A stretch of 64,000 nucleotides of DNA, from positions 1 through 64,000 of the forward strand of contig NZ_BAED01000006.1 of assembly GCF_000241345.1 (NCBI RefSeq), in the 5' to 3' direction. Source of the stretch: Gordonia amarae NBRC 15530 (GTDB lineage: Bacteria; Actinomycetota; Actinomycetes; Mycobacteriales; Mycobacteriaceae). The notes under the pieces are model-generated. The model saw nothing but the letters and a program-made list of their open reading frames with translations, had not been told where the DNA came from and did not search any database. The translations under genes were made by a program, and so were the position numbers. Shown one piece after another: positions 35,490 through 45,176 of the stretch (positions within the stretch are counted from its first letter, which is position 1; each line of letters begins with the position of its first letter).

Positions 35490-36367
35490 GTATCGCAACC
35501 GAACACACATCCGCCGGTGCGGCGGCACCGGGAGGATCCGGCGTACCGGGAGGCTTCTTGGGCAGGGTACGCACCTTCAGCGGTGTCTCGCCCGCCCAGA
35601 TCGGGGTGGCCTGGCTGTGGCTCAGCGTCATCGTCCTGCTGCCGCTCGCCGCGATCACCGTGCAGTCCTTCGACAACGGCTGGAGCGGTTTCTGGGACGC
35701 CATCACCGACGACGCCGCCGTCGACGCCCTGCGGATCACCGTGTGGGTGTCGCTGATCGTCGCGCTGATCAACGTGGTCTTCGGCACCCTCATCGCGTGG
35801 GTGCTGGTGCGTGACGAATTCCCCGGCAAGGCCTTTGTCAACGCCATCATCGACCTGCCGTTCGCGCTGCCGACGATCGTCGCCAGCCTCGTGCTGCTGT
35901 CGCTGTACGGACCCAACAGCCCGCTCGACATCCAGCTGAACGCCACCCAGCCCGCTCTCGTCGTCGCGCTCACGTTCGTCACGCTGCCGTTCGTGGTGCG
36001 GCAGGTGCAGCCGGTGCTTCTCGAACTCGACCAGGACGTCGAGGAGGCCGCGGCGGTGCTCGGCGCCAGCAACATCACCACCTTCACCAAGATCGTGCTG
36101 CCGGCGCTGCTGCCGTCGATCCTCACCGGTGCGGGCCTGGCCTTCACCAGGGCCATCGGCGAGTTCGGTTCGGTCGTGCTCATCGGCGGCAACATCCCCG
36201 GCGAGACGCAGGTGGCTTCTCAGTACATCCAGCAGCAGATCGAGGTCGACGAGCCGGTCAACGCGGCCGCCATCTCGGTGGTCCTGCTGGCCATCGCGTT
36301 CATCGCACTGCTCATCCTGCGGATCGTCGGCAGGCGGCAGTCCGTCCGAGAGGAGAAGGACCAGTGA
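35486..36367 (+). CDS. cysT: Sulfate ABC transporter permease CysT
   Basis: A 293-residue permease with about six membrane helices. The CysT/CysU family blocks are DLPFALPTIVASLVLLSLYG and the EAA loop EEAAAVLGASNITTFTKIVL, followed by AFTRAIGEFGSVVLIGGNIP. GTG start overlaps the subI stop. It forms the channel with CysW, encoded next with a GTGA overlap. Confidence 0.95.
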   Translation: MSIATEHTSAGAAAPGGSGVPGGFLGRVRTFSGVSPAQIGVAWLWLSVIVLLPLAAITVQSFDNGWSGFWDAITDDAAVDALRITVWVSLIVALINVVFGTLIAWVLVRDEFPGKAFVNAIIDLPFALPTIVASLVLLSLYGPNSPLDIQLNATQPALVVALTFVTLPFVVRQVQPVLLELDQDVEEAAAVLGASNITTFTKIVLPALLPSILTGAGLAFTRAIGEFGSVVLIGGNIPGETQVASQYIQQQIEVDEPVNAAAISVVLLAIAFIALLILRIVGRRQSVREEKDQ

Positions 36368-37314
36368 AAATCGCTCCCTGGGTCCGCCTGAGTCTGCGGA
36401 CCGTCGCCCTGGTCTACCTGTTCATTCTGCTCGTGGTGCCGGTGTCGTTGATCTTCTGGCGCTCCTTCGAACACGGCTTCGGCCAATTCTGGGACTGGAT
36501 CACCACCCCCGCCGCCATCTCCGCGCTGCAACTGAGCCTGCTCATCGTGGTGATCGTGGTGCCGCTGAACGTGATCTTCGGTATCGCCACCGCGCTCGCC
36601 CTGGTCCGCGGGAAGTTCCCCGGCAAGGGCTTCCTGCAGGCGGTCGTCGATCTGCCGTTCGCGGTGTCGCCGGTCGTGGTGGGTGTCGCGCTGATCCTGC
36701 TGTGGGGACACGGCGGCTGGTTCGGCGGCATCGAAAGTCTCGGCTTCCGCATCATCTTCGGCTTCCCCGGGTTGGTGCTGGCCACCATCTTCGTCACCCT
36801 GCCATTCGTGGTGCGCGAGGTGGAGCCGGTGCTCCGTGAGATCGGCACCGAACAGGAACAGGCCGCCGCCACCCTCGGCGCCAACGCCTGGCAGACCTTC
36901 TCCCGGATCACCCTCCCGGCGATTCGGTGGGGCCTGACCTACGGCGTGGTGCTGACCATCGCCCGCTCGCTCGGCGAGTACGGCGCGGTCACCATGGTCT
37001 CGTCCAACTTCCCGGGCGTCTCGCAGACCCTGACCCTGTTGGTGCACTCGCGCTACACCGACGATTACAACGAGTTCGGCGCGTACGCCGCCGCGACCCT
37101 GTTGATGTTCGTTGCCATCTTGGTGCTGGTCGCGATGACCTTCATCGAACACCGCGCCAAGGGCCGCCTCGCCGAGGCAAGCCAGTCCTACACCGCCACC
37201 CCGGGAGCTACCGGGTCGGCGGGCACAGCAGAATCCGCCGCATCGGGCGGCGACAATTCCTCCGCCGGCACAGCGGTTCTCGCAGGGGCCGCCGGCTCCA
37301 AGGAAGGTGTGTGA
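36364..37314 (+). CDS. cysW: Sulfate ABC transporter permease CysW
   Basis: A 316-residue permease, partner of CysT. Characteristic segments are [20 protein letters not shown], the EAA loop [20 protein letters not shown] and [20 protein letters not shown]. The C-terminal 45 residues are an Ala/Gly/Thr-rich tail not needed for the channel. GTG start; ends one base before the cysA ATG. Confidence 0.95.
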   Translation: MKIAPWVRLSLRTVALVYLFILLVVPVSLIFWRSFEHGFGQFWDWITTPAAISALQLSLLIVVIVVPLNVIFGIATALALVRGKFPGKGFLQAVVDLPFAVSPVVVGVALILLWGHGGWFGGIESLGFRIIFGFPGLVLATIFVTLPFVVREVEPVLREIGTEQEQAAATLGANAWQTFSRITLPAIRWGLTYGVVLTIARSLGEYGAVTMVSSNFPGVSQTLTLLVHSRYTDDYNEFGAYAAATLLMFVAILVLVAMTFIEHRAKGRLAEASQSYTATPGATGSAGTAESAASGGDNSSAGTAVLAGAAGSKEGV

Positions 37315-37315
37315 C

Positions 37316-38311
37316 ATGTCCATTCAGGTGATCGGCGCCAACAAGCGCTACGGAGATTTCGCCGCACTCGACGACGTGTCGATCGAGATCCCCGACGGCT
37401 CGCTGACCTCCCTGCTCGGGCCGTCCGGTTCCGGCAAGTCGACGCTGCTGCGGGCCATCGCGGGCCTCGACTCCCTCGACTCGGGCACCGTGGTGATCAA
37501 GGGCAACGACGTGTCCACCGCGTCGCCGCAGAAGCGCGACATCGGCTTCGTGTTCCAGCACTACGCCGCGTTCAAGCACCTCACCGTCCGCGACAATGTG
37601 GCGTTCGGTCTGAAGATCCGCAAGCGCCCCAAGAACGAGGTCGACGCCAAGGTCGACGAGCTGCTGGAGATCGTGGGGCTCGCCGGCTTCCAGAAGCGTT
37701 ACCCGGCACAGCTTTCCGGTGGCCAGCGGCAGCGTATGGCGCTGGCCCGGGCGCTCGCGGTGGACCCGCAGGTGCTGCTGCTCGACGAGCCCTTCGGCGC
37801 CCTCGACGCCAAGGTCCGCGACGACCTGCGTAAGTGGCTGCGCCGCCTGCACGAGGAGGTGGGTGTGACCACGGTGCTGGTGACCCACGACCAGCAGGAG
37901 GCGCTCGACGTGTCCGACCGGATCGCGGTGCTCAACAAGGGCCGCATCGAGCAGGTCGGCTCACCCGACGACCTGTACGACCGCCCGGCCAACGAGTTCG
38001 TCGCCTCGTTCCTCGGGCAGACCGTCCGGCTCAACGGGGAACTGGTGCGTCCGCACGACATCCGCATCGGCCGCAACCCCGAACTCGCGCTGCCCGCCGC
38101 CGACGCCAAACTCGACACCGGGGTCATCAAGGCCACCGTCGACCGCGTCGTGCATCTCGGTTTTGAGACCCGCGTGGAACTGACCTCGCTGGCCTCCGGT
38201 GAGGAGTTCGCCGCACAGATCACCCGAGGTGACGCCAACGCACTGAATCTGGTTACGGGCGAACAGATCTACGCCCGCGCGACGAAGGTGCCCGCGCTGA
38301 CGGCGGTCTGA
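37316..38311 (+). CDS. cysA: Sulfate/thiosulfate import ATPase
   Basis: A 331-residue ATPase that powers sulfate uptake. Walker [10 protein letters not shown] near residue 38, signature [15 protein letters not shown] near 133 and Walker [13 protein letters not shown] near 153. The C-terminal domain (about 240-331) is the TOBE-type regulatory region. ATG 37316 after AAGGAAGG. Last gene of the subI-cysTWA operon. Confidence 0.96.
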   Translation: MSIQVIGANKRYGDFAALDDVSIEIPDGSLTSLLGPSGSGKSTLLRAIAGLDSLDSGTVVIKGNDVSTASPQKRDIGFVFQHYAAFKHLTVRDNVAFGLKIRKRPKNEVDAKVDELLEIVGLAGFQKRYPAQLSGGQRQRMALARALAVDPQVLLLDEPFGALDAKVRDDLRKWLRRLHEEVGVTTVLVTHDQQEALDVSDRIAVLNKGRIEQVGSPDDLYDRPANEFVASFLGQTVRLNGELVRPHDIRIGRNPELALPAADAKLDTGVIKATVDRVVHLGFETRVELTSLASGEEFAAQITRGDANALNLVTGEQIYARATKVPALTAV

Positions 38312-38346
38312 GCAGGACCCGCACCTGTTTCGAATAGTGGACCACC

Positions 38347-38453
38347 CCGCCGGTTGAGGTGCGAGCTTGCGAGCCTCGAAACCCGGTGAGATGACAGTGT
38401 TGTCTCACCGGGTTTCGAGGCTTGTCGCTAGCGCTCCTCGCACCTCAACCGGC
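38347..38453. repeat. Dispersed palindromic repeat family A, full copy
   Basis: A 107-bp palindrome with arm ends CCGCCGGTTGA and CAACCGGC and internal arms GCCTCGAAACCCGGTGAGA and complement. It separates convergent cysA and the hydrolase gene and could act as a two-way terminator. Same family as 8984-9101 and 21462-21544. Confidence 0.75.
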
Positions 38454-38460
38454 AATGGGC

Positions 38461-39255
38461 TCAACCGGCGAAGGGTTCAGTCAAGGCAAGTTGCGGGATG
38501 GCGGCGGCGACGTCGGCGGGGCGTTCCCAGTGGAGCATGTGGCCGGCGTCGGGGAAGTCGATGCGGTCGACGTTCGGTGCGGCGGCGGCGATGACGTCGG
38601 CGATCAGGCGCATGTCCTCGACATCGCGGCCGCCGCTGAACAGGACGGTCGGTGTTGTCAGGGCGTGTAGGCGTTCGGCGTCGGGGAGTTCGCGGCGCTG
38701 GTCGTCGCCGAGCCACTGGCGGCCGGGATAGCGGTTCAATGCTTCCCGCAGATCACCGGCGCCAGGGGTCTCGCGGACGGCGTCGAACATGGGGTGCGAC
38801 CACCACAGGTCACGGGCGGCGTCGAGGTCGCCGGCTTGTACGAGTACGGCGACGTCTTTCCAGCGGGTGCGCCAGTCGCGGGACCAGCGCCAGCCGGTCA
38901 GTGCCGGACTGATCAGCACCAGTCCCGACACCCGGTCCGGATGGTTCAGGGCGGTGTTGGCGACGATCGCGCCGCCCATCGACACTCCGACGAGCACGGC
39001 GCGGTCGATGCGTTGGGCGTCGAGGACGGCGATCAGATCATCGGAGTGGGAGAACTCCACGCCGTCGGTCGCTGCCGACTCGCCGAAACCGCGCAGGTCG
39101 TAGCGCAATAGCGGGAATCGGTCGGGGAGCGCGTGGACCAGGACATCCCAGTCGTACCGGTCACCGGCCATGCCGTGCACCAACACGACAGTCGGGGCGT
39201 CGGAGGCGGTGCCCTTGAGCTGTGCGCCGTCGACGTCGACGATGAAATCCCGCAT
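38461..39255 (-). CDS. Alpha/beta hydrolase
   Basis: A 264-residue cytoplasmic hydrolase. Oxyanion HGMAGDRYDWD, nucleophile elbow VGVSMGGAIVA (Ser near residue 93), acid in SGGRDVEDM and His in DAGHMLHWERP. The fold and catalytic triad are clear, the substrate is not. It follows sirB by 32 bp on the same strand and may be read as the tail of the sulfate reduction operon, though no sulfur role is apparent. Confidence 0.85.
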   Translation of the reverse strand: MRDFIVDVDGAQLKGTASDAPTVVLVHGMAGDRYDWDVLVHALPDRFPLLRYDLRGFGESAATDGVEFSHSDDLIAVLDAQRIDRAVLVGVSMGGAIVANTALNHPDRVSGLVLISPALTGWRWSRDWRTRWKDVAVLVQAGDLDAARDLWWSHPMFDAVRETPGAGDLREALNRYPGRQWLGDDQRRELPDAERLHALTTPTVLFSGGRDVEDMRLIADVIAAAAPNVDRIDFPDAGHMLHWERPADVAAAIPQLALTEPFAG

Positions 39256-39287
39256 GCTGTGAGCCTATGCCTTCCCGGCCCCGGACC

Positions 39288-40076
39288 TCAGCAGGTCCCG
39301 AAGCCTCCGGCGAGCACCACGTCCGCGACATCCGCAGCCGGGTCGCCACCGGCGAAGGGACGGGACACGGCCGTGGCCTCGGCGTACAGTTCGACGACGG
39401 CGTCGATGACGGCGGGGTGGGCGCCGAGAGGACCGGCGACCAGGGCGTCGGGGCACAGGCGGTCGAGTGCGGCGTCGACGCGTTCGGTGAGCAGGCCGGC
39501 GGACAGGAAATAAGGGCTGAGCACGATGCGTTGTGCCCCAGCCGCTTTCATGCGCCGGACCGACGATCTCAACGCGTGATCGCGCGCACCGAGTTTGGTG
39601 GCGAACACGACGTCGACGGGCCGGTGCAGCAGCGTCGACAATTCGATGGCGCGGCGCCGCACATGCTGGTCGGCACCCGCATCCGAGGATCCGACGGAGC
39701 ACAGCAGTACACCGTCATCAGCACCCAGGCCCGCTTCCGCCAACCGGTCGGCCAGTGCGCGGGTCAGCGAACGCGCACCGATCACCGGCGTCTGGATCAC
39801 CCGCTGCCCGGTGCCGGCGTGATCGGCGATGATCGCCGGCAGGTCGATCTTGGAGTGAAATCCCTCGGCGAACAGCAGCGGGACCACCACACAATCGCCG
39901 GACCCGGCGATCACCGTACCGATCGCCGGATCGTTGAGATCCAGATACGCCAGTTCGACGTCGATACCGGGAATCGCCGCGGCGACCGCCGACCGTACCC
40001 GCCGCGCGGTGGCCGCGAACCGGGGATCACGGCTGCCGTGCGCGACGAGTACCAGTGTCGGAGATTCGAAATGCAC
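39288..40076 (-). CDS. sirB: Sirohydrochlorin ferrochelatase/CbiX-type chelatase
   Basis: A 262-residue two-lobed chelatase that inserts iron into sirohydrochlorin to give siroheme, the cofactor of the sulfite reductase in this operon. N-terminal lobe VLVAHGSRDPRFAATA with the metal-binding His, PLLFAEGFHSKIDLPAII with the second His, and a C-terminal lobe with IVLSPYFLSAGLLTERV. Synteny with Rv2393 supports the role. A cobalt chelatase role for B12 cannot be excluded from motifs alone. Starts 6 bp after the cysN stop. Confidence 0.88.
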   Translation of the reverse strand: MHFESPTLVLVAHGSRDPRFAATARRVRSAVAAAIPGIDVELAYLDLNDPAIGTVIAGSGDCVVVPLLFAEGFHSKIDLPAIIADHAGTGQRVIQTPVIGARSLTRALADRLAEAGLGADDGVLLCSVGSSDAGADQHVRRRAIELSTLLHRPVDVVFATKLGARDHALRSSVRRMKAAGAQRIVLSPYFLSAGLLTERVDAALDRLCPDALVAGPLGAHPAVIDAVVELYAEATAVSRPFAGGDPAADVADVVLAGGFGTC

Positions 40077-40082
40077 AGCAGG

Positions 40083-41384
40083 TCAGACGAGTTCGGCTTC
40101 TTGCAAGTGCAGCGGCGACAGTGCGTCGCCCACCAGACCGGCGGCCAGAGTGTTGCCGCCCTGCGGGTCGATCAGCAGGAAGCTGCCGGTTTCCCGGTTC
40201 ACCTGATAGTCGTCGGCGACGATCGGTTCCGCGGTCTGCACCGAAATGCGGCCGATCTGGTTGAGTTCCACGGTGTTCGGCGCGTCGACCAGCGACAGGT
40301 TCTGCTCATCGAACAGGGCGTCGAGGCCGCCGACGATCGCCTGGGTGGTGCGGGTGCCGTGCTTGAGCAGTAGCCGGGCGCCGGGGCGCAGCGGCTTCTC
40401 CGCCAGCCAGCACACCGTGGCGGTGAACTGCTGAATCGGCTCGGGCGCGTCGGTGACCGCGGCGATGACATCGCCGCGGGAGGCGTCGACGTCGTCGGCG
40501 AGCAGCAGGGTGACGCTGCGCCCGGTGTGCGCGGTGGCCAATTGACCATCGGGCGTGTCGATCTGGCTGATCGTGGTGCGGGTACCCGACGGCAGGATCA
40601 CCACCTCGTCGCCCACCGACACCCGGCCGGCGGCGATCTGCCCGGCGTAGCCGCGGTAGTCGGGGTATTCGGCGGTGCGGGGACGGATCACATACTGCAC
40701 CGGGAACCGCAGGCCCACCTGACGGCGGTCGGTCACGTTCGGCACCGTCTCCAGATGCTCGATGAGCGTCGGGCCGTTGTAGTACGGCGTCTTGTCGGAC
40801 TTGATGGCCACATTGTCACCGTGCAGCGCCGACACCGGGATCTCGATGATCTGGTCGTCGGCCCAGCCGAGCGAGCGGGTCAGTTCACCGAACTCCTGCG
40901 AGATCCGCGCGAAAACCTCGGCGGGATTGTCCACCAGGTCGATCTTGTTGACCGCCAGAACCAGTTGCGGCACACCGAGAAGCGCCATCACCGCGGCATG
41001 GCGGCGGGTCTGCGCCACGACGCCGTTGCGGGCGTCCACCAGCAGGATCACCAGCTGTGCGGTGGATGCGCCGGACACGGTGTTGCGGGTGTACTGCACA
41101 TGCCCGGGGGTGTCGGCGAGGACGAACGAGCGTGCGGGAGTGGCGAAGTAGCGGTAGGCCACGTCGATGGTGATGCCCTGCTCGCGCTCGGCGCGCAGAC
41201 CGTCGACCAGCAGTGACAGGTCCGGGCCGTCGAGGCCGCGGTCGACGGACGCACGGGTCACGGCGTCGATCTGGTCGGCCAGAACGGATTTGGTGTCGTA
41301 CAGCAACCGGCCGACGAGGGTGGACTTGCCGTCGTCAACGCTGCCCGCCGTGGCGATCCGCAGCAGATCGGGGACGTGTTTCAT
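40083..41384 (-). CDS. cysN: Sulfate adenylyltransferase subunit 1 (GTPase)
   Basis: A 433-residue GTPase that drives CysD to make adenosine 5'-phosphosulfate. G1 is GSVDDGKSTLVG near residue 14, G2 lies in EREQGITIDVAYR, G3 is LADTPGHVQYTRN and G4 is NKIDLVDN. It ends after the two beta domains without the APS kinase (CysC) domain that M. tuberculosis CysNC carries, which fits direct APS reduction by CysH here. Shares one base with cysD. Confidence 0.95.
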   Translation of the reverse strand: MKHVPDLLRIATAGSVDDGKSTLVGRLLYDTKSVLADQIDAVTRASVDRGLDGPDLSLLVDGLRAEREQGITIDVAYRYFATPARSFVLADTPGHVQYTRNTVSGASTAQLVILLVDARNGVVAQTRRHAAVMALLGVPQLVLAVNKIDLVDNPAEVFARISQEFGELTRSLGWADDQIIEIPVSALHGDNVAIKSDKTPYYNGPTLIEHLETVPNVTDRRQVGLRFPVQYVIRPRTAEYPDYRGYAGQIAAGRVSVGDEVVILPSGTRTTISQIDTPDGQLATAHTGRSVTLLLADDVDASRGDVIAAVTDAPEPIQQFTATVCWLAEKPLRPGARLLLKHGTRTTQAIVGGLDALFDEQNLSLVDAPNTVELNQIGRISVQTAEPIVADDYQVNRETGSFLLIDPQGGNTLAAGLVGDALSPLHLQEAELV

Positions 41385-42337
41385 CAGAAGTATCCTTCGC
41401 GTTTGCGGTCTTCCATGGCGGCCTCGGAGACGCGGTCGTCGCCGCGGGTGGCACCGCGTTCGGTGAGTCGGGACGCCGCGACCTCATCGAGGACGGCCTC
41501 GTTGGTGTCGGCGTCGGAAAGGATCGCGCCGGTGGTGGAGCCGTCGCCGACGGTGCGGTAGCGCACCTTGCGGACCTCGACGGTCTCACCCTCGCGGGGG
41601 CCGCCCCACGAACCGGACGTCATCCACATGCCGTCGCGTTCGAACACCTCACGTTCGTGGGCGTAGTACAGCGGGGCGAGCAGCACCTGCTCGCGGGCGA
41701 TGTACCGCCAGATGTCGAGCTCGGTCCAGTTGCTCAGCGGGAACACGCGCACATGCTCGCCCGGCGCGTGCCGGCCGTTGTACAGGTTCCACAGCTCGGG
41801 ACGCTGACGCTTGGGATCCCACTGGCCGAAGGCGTTGCGCAGCGAGAAGATCCGCTCCTTGGCGCGCGAACGCTCCTCGTCGCGGCGACCGCCGCCGAAC
41901 ACCGCGTCGAACCGGTTCTCGGTGATCGCGTCGAGCAGCGGGATGGTCTGCAGCGGATTGCGGATGCCGTCGGGACGCTCGGTGAGCCGGCCGTCGGCCA
42001 GGTACTCCTCGACCGAGGCCACATGCAGGCGCAGGTTGTGCCGTTCGACGATCTCGTCACGGAACGCGATGATCTCGGGCAGGTTGTGGCCGGTGTCCAC
42101 GTGCAGCAGCGCGAACGGCAGCGGCGCGGGCCAGAAGGCCTTGAGCGCCAGGTGCAGCAGAACGGTGGAGTCCTTGCCTCCGGAGAAGAGGATCACCGGG
42201 CGCTCGAATTCGCCTGCCACCTCACGGAAGATGTGAATGGCCTCGGATTCGAGTGCGTCCAGGGTGGTGAACTCGTCGTTCTCTACGTCGTCGATGAACA
42301 CGTCGGCGCCTGCCCTGTTGGTATCGATGGTGGTCAT
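41384..42337 (-). CDS. cysD: Sulfate adenylyltransferase subunit 2
   Basis: A 317-residue ATP sulfurylase catalytic subunit. PP-loop RPVILFSGGKDSTVLLHLAL near residue 46, LLHVDTGHNLPEIIAFRDE, FGGGRRDEERSRAKERIFSL and the C-terminal SWGGPREGETVEVRKVRYRT are all family-typical. ATG 42337 overlaps the cysH stop (ATGA). Works as a complex with CysN. Confidence 0.95.
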   Translation of the reverse strand: MTTIDTNRAGADVFIDDVENDEFTTLDALESEAIHIFREVAGEFERPVILFSGGKDSTVLLHLALKAFWPAPLPFALLHVDTGHNLPEIIAFRDEIVERHNLRLHVASVEEYLADGRLTERPDGIRNPLQTIPLLDAITENRFDAVFGGGRRDEERSRAKERIFSLRNAFGQWDPKRQRPELWNLYNGRHAPGEHVRVFPLSNWTELDIWRYIAREQVLLAPLYYAHEREVFERDGMWMTSGSWGGPREGETVEVRKVRYRTVGDGSTTGAILSDADTNEAVLDEVAASRLTERGATRGDDRVSEAAMEDRKREGYF

Positions 42338-43083
42338 GCGTGCAGCCCACATTCTGTCTTGGCGCGGCCGGCCCACCGGCCGCTGCGCTTGTCGGATCCG
42401 GGTTCGGGCTTGGCCGTGCAGGGGGCGCAGCCGATCGACGGATAACCCTCGTCGACAAGGGGATTGACGAGGACACCGTGGGTGTCGATGTAGTCCTGCA
42501 TGACCTCGTCGGACCAGGGGGCGATCGGGTTGATCTTCACCAGCCCGAAGCCCTCGTCGAAGGTGATCAGCGGGGCGTTGGCGCGGGTAGGTGCCTCGAC
42601 CCGGCGGATGCCGGTCACCCAGGCGTCGTACCGCGCCAGATTCGCCTTGAGCGGCACCACCTTCCGCAGCCGGCAGCATTCGGCGGGGTCACGGGAGAAC
42701 AGGTTGCGGCCCAGCAGCTCGTCCTGCTCGGCGACGGTGTGCTCGGGATGGATGTTGACCATCTCCACGCCGTACACCTGCTCCACCGCGTCACGGGTGC
42801 CGATGGTCTCGGCGAAGTGATAGCCGGTGTCCAGGAACAGGATCTTGAGCTTGTGGCCGTCGAGCAGGCCGGCGTCGACATGCTTGGCGGCCAGATCGAC
42901 CAGCACGGCGTCCTGCATGTTGGAGGCCACCACGAAGTTGTCGCCGAAAGTCTTCGCCGTCCAGGCGAACAGTTCCTCGGGGGTGGCGTCGGGGCCGAGT
43001 TCGGCGGCGCCCTGCTCGGCGAGCGCGCGCAGCTCATCCTCGCTGTGCCGCCGTCCGGTCCGGGTGATGGTTCCGGTGGTCAT
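42334..43083 (-). CDS. cysH: Adenylylsulfate (APS) reductase
   Basis: A 249-residue thioredoxin-dependent reductase. The four cysteines of the [4Fe-4S] cluster, CC in PAECCRLRKVVPL and CxxC in IGCAPCTAKPEPG, mark it as an APS rather than PAPS reductase. The catalytic Cys is in the C-terminal ECGLHA. ATG 43083 overlaps the sirA stop (ATGA). Orthologue of Rv2392. Reduces APS to sulfite, which SirA then reduces to sulfide. Confidence 0.95.
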   Translation of the reverse strand: MTTGTITRTGRRHSEDELRALAEQGAAELGPDATPEELFAWTAKTFGDNFVVASNMQDAVLVDLAAKHVDAGLLDGHKLKILFLDTGYHFAETIGTRDAVEQVYGVEMVNIHPEHTVAEQDELLGRNLFSRDPAECCRLRKVVPLKANLARYDAWVTGIRRVEAPTRANAPLITFDEGFGLVKINPIAPWSDEVMQDYIDTHGVLVNPLVDEGYPSIGCAPCTAKPEPGSDKRSGRWAGRAKTECGLHA

Positions 43084-45008
43084 CGCAGTGCCTCCTCGTC
43101 CGCGCGAACGGCCCACTGCGCGAACCGTTCACCTTCTTCACGCTGCTCGATGAAATTGCGCACGACCCGGTCGACGTAGTCGCCCATCTCGGCCGAGGTC
43201 ACCTTGTGCTGGCGCAGCTTGCGACCGAAACCGGAGTCCAGTCCGAGGCTTCCGCCCAGGTGCACCTGGAAACCCTCGGTCTGCCCGCCGTTGTCGTCCT
43301 CGACCAGCTGGCCCTTGAAACCGATGTCGGCGATCTGCGAGCGAGCGCACGAGTTGGGGCAGCCGTTGATGTTGACGGTGATCGGCACGTCGAGCTTGTC
43401 GTTGATGTCGGCCAGGCGCTGCTCCAGCTCGGGCACGAGATCCTGTGAGCGCTTGCGGGTTTCGACGAACGACAGCTTGCAGAACTCGATGCCGCTGCAC
43501 GCCATGAGGTTCCGGCGCCAGTTGGACGGGCGGCCGGACAGGCCATGAGTGGCGAGCTCGTCGACCAGCTCGTCGACTTTGTCGTCGGGCACGTCGAGCA
43601 CGATCAGCTTCTGGTACGGGGTGAACCGGATCCGGTCCGAACCCACCCGCTCGGCGGCGTCGGCGATGGCGGTGAGCTTGGTGCCCGACACGCGGCCGGC
43701 GATGGCGGCGAAACCGACGGCGTTGAGACCGTTCTTGAGCTTCTGCACGCCGACGTGATCACGCGGGGCCTTGAGCGGCTCGGGTGCGGGACCGTCGATC
43801 AGCTTGCGGCCGAGGTACTCGTCCTCGAGGACCTGGCGGAACTTCTCGATGCCCCAGTCCTTGATGAGGAACTTCAGCCGCGCCTTGGAGCGCAGGCGCC
43901 GGTAGCCGTAGTCGCGGAAGATCGAGACCACCGCCTCCCACACGTCCGGCACCTCGTCGAGCGGGATCCACGCGCCGACCCGCTGGGCCAGCATCGGGTT
44001 GGTCGAGAGGCCGCCGCCGACCCACAGGTCCAGGCCCGGGCCATGCTCGGGGTGGACCACGCCGATGAACGCGACGTCGTTGATCTCATGGGCCACGTCC
44101 TGCAGGCCGGAGATGGCGGTCTTGAACTTGCGGGGCAGGTTCGACAGGTTCTTGTCGCCGATGTAGCGGCGCACGATCTCATCGATCGCCGGGGTGGGGT
44201 CGAGGACCTCGTCGACGGCCTCACCGGCCAGCGGTGACCCCAGGACCACGCGAGGGCAGTCGCCGCAGGCCTGCGTGGTCTTGAGTCCGACGGCCTCGAT
44301 GCGTTCCCAGATGGTGGGGACGTCCTCGATGCGGATCCAGTGGTACTGGACATTCTCGCGGTCGGACAGGTCGGCGGTATCGCGGGCGAACTCGGTGGAG
44401 AGCTGACCGAGGGTGCGCAGCTGCTCGGCCGACAGCGCGCCGCCGTCGCAGCGGATCCGCATCATGAAGTGGCTGTCTTCGAGCAGATCGATGTTCTCGT
44501 CGCCGGTGAACGTGCCGTCGTAGCCCTCGCGGCGCTGGGTGTACAGGCCCCACCAGCGCATCCGGCCGCGCAGGTCCTGCTTGTCGATCGAGTCGAAACC
44601 GTTCTTGGCGTAGATGTTCTCGATGCGGGCGCGCACGTTGAGCGGGTGATCGTCCTTCTTGACCTGCTCGTTGGGGTTGAGCGGCTCGCGGTAGCCGAGC
44701 TTCCACTGGCCCTCGGCGCGGCGCTTGACCGGGCGGGGCTTGCGGGCGGGCGCGTCACCGTCGGCGGCGGCGCGCGGGGCGCGGGGCGTCCGGGTGCGAG
44801 GTGCGGCCTCGCCGTCGGCGGCAGGGGTGCGGGGGGTGCGCTGACGGACCGGGGTGTCACCGTTGGCGGCGGTACGCGGGGCGCGGGGCCGGGTACGTGG
44901 CCTGGTCCCGGCAGCGGCGGTATCGGACGCCGAACCGGCGTCCGCGGGGGTGCCGTCGGCGGGCTCGGGGCTGTCCGAAGCCGTGAGGGCATCCGTGGTC
45001 GACGTCAT
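43080..45008 (-). CDS. sirA: Ferredoxin-dependent sulfite reductase with long Arg/Pro-rich N-terminal extension
   Basis: A 642-residue siroheme and [4Fe-4S] enzyme reducing sulfite to sulfide. Cluster and siroheme cysteines are in NLMACSGIEFCKLSF and INGCPNSCARSQIADIGFK. The active-site Tyr and Cys paired in M. tuberculosis NirA/SirA correspond to RWWGLYTQRR and QACGDCPRV. The catalytic part begins near residue 100. Before it lies an extension of about 95 residues with imperfect repeats of the form RTPRAP-R-AAADGDA, absent from the 563-residue Rv2391. ATG 45008 has a strong AGGAG site 6 bp upstream, so the extension is inside the likely CDS. Heads the sirA-cysHDN-sirB operon. Confidence 0.93.
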   Translation of the reverse strand: MTSTTDALTASDSPEPADGTPADAGSASDTAAAGTRPRTRPRAPRTAANGDTPVRQRTPRTPAADGEAAPRTRTPRAPRAAADGDAPARKPRPVKRRAEGQWKLGYREPLNPNEQVKKDDHPLNVRARIENIYAKNGFDSIDKQDLRGRMRWWGLYTQRREGYDGTFTGDENIDLLEDSHFMMRIRCDGGALSAEQLRTLGQLSTEFARDTADLSDRENVQYHWIRIEDVPTIWERIEAVGLKTTQACGDCPRVVLGSPLAGEAVDEVLDPTPAIDEIVRRYIGDKNLSNLPRKFKTAISGLQDVAHEINDVAFIGVVHPEHGPGLDLWVGGGLSTNPMLAQRVGAWIPLDEVPDVWEAVVSIFRDYGYRRLRSKARLKFLIKDWGIEKFRQVLEDEYLGRKLIDGPAPEPLKAPRDHVGVQKLKNGLNAVGFAAIAGRVSGTKLTAIADAAERVGSDRIRFTPYQKLIVLDVPDDKVDELVDELATHGLSGRPSNWRRNLMACSGIEFCKLSFVETRKRSQDLVPELEQRLADINDKLDVPITVNINGCPNSCARSQIADIGFKGQLVEDDNGGQTEGFQVHLGGSLGLDSGFGRKLRQHKVTSAEMGDYVDRVVRNFIEQREEGERFAQWAVRADEEALR

Positions 45009-45132
45009 GAATTCTCCTGTCGGCGCGCAGCGCCGTATCAAGTCACGATCAAATGGGCTGAGATCACGTGGCGGCATCCCGCGAGCGGGGGACAGTTCGG
45101 GGCCGATAACCTGTCGTGGTGAATCACGAGGC

Positions 45133-45147
45133 GCTGCGCCTGGCAGC
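45133..45147 (-). promoter_or_regulatory. Hairpin in the sirA leader (possible attenuator)
   Basis: GCTGC at 45133-45137 pairs with GCAGC at 45143-45147. A second short stem (TCGTC-CTTA-GACGA on the minus strand, about 45172-45185) overlaps the end of the leader peptide ORF. Alternative pairing could couple leader translation to sirA expression. Confidence 0.35.
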
Positions 45148-45176
45148 GTGCGGAGTCCGCGACAGTCACACGTCGT

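Noticed and set aside
45045..45176. 44-codon GTG-started ORF on the minus strand between the leader peptide and sirA
   Set aside because: It has three Cys codons, which made it tempting as the attenuator peptide. It has no ribosome site, and the upstream 17-codon ORF matches the known leader form far better.
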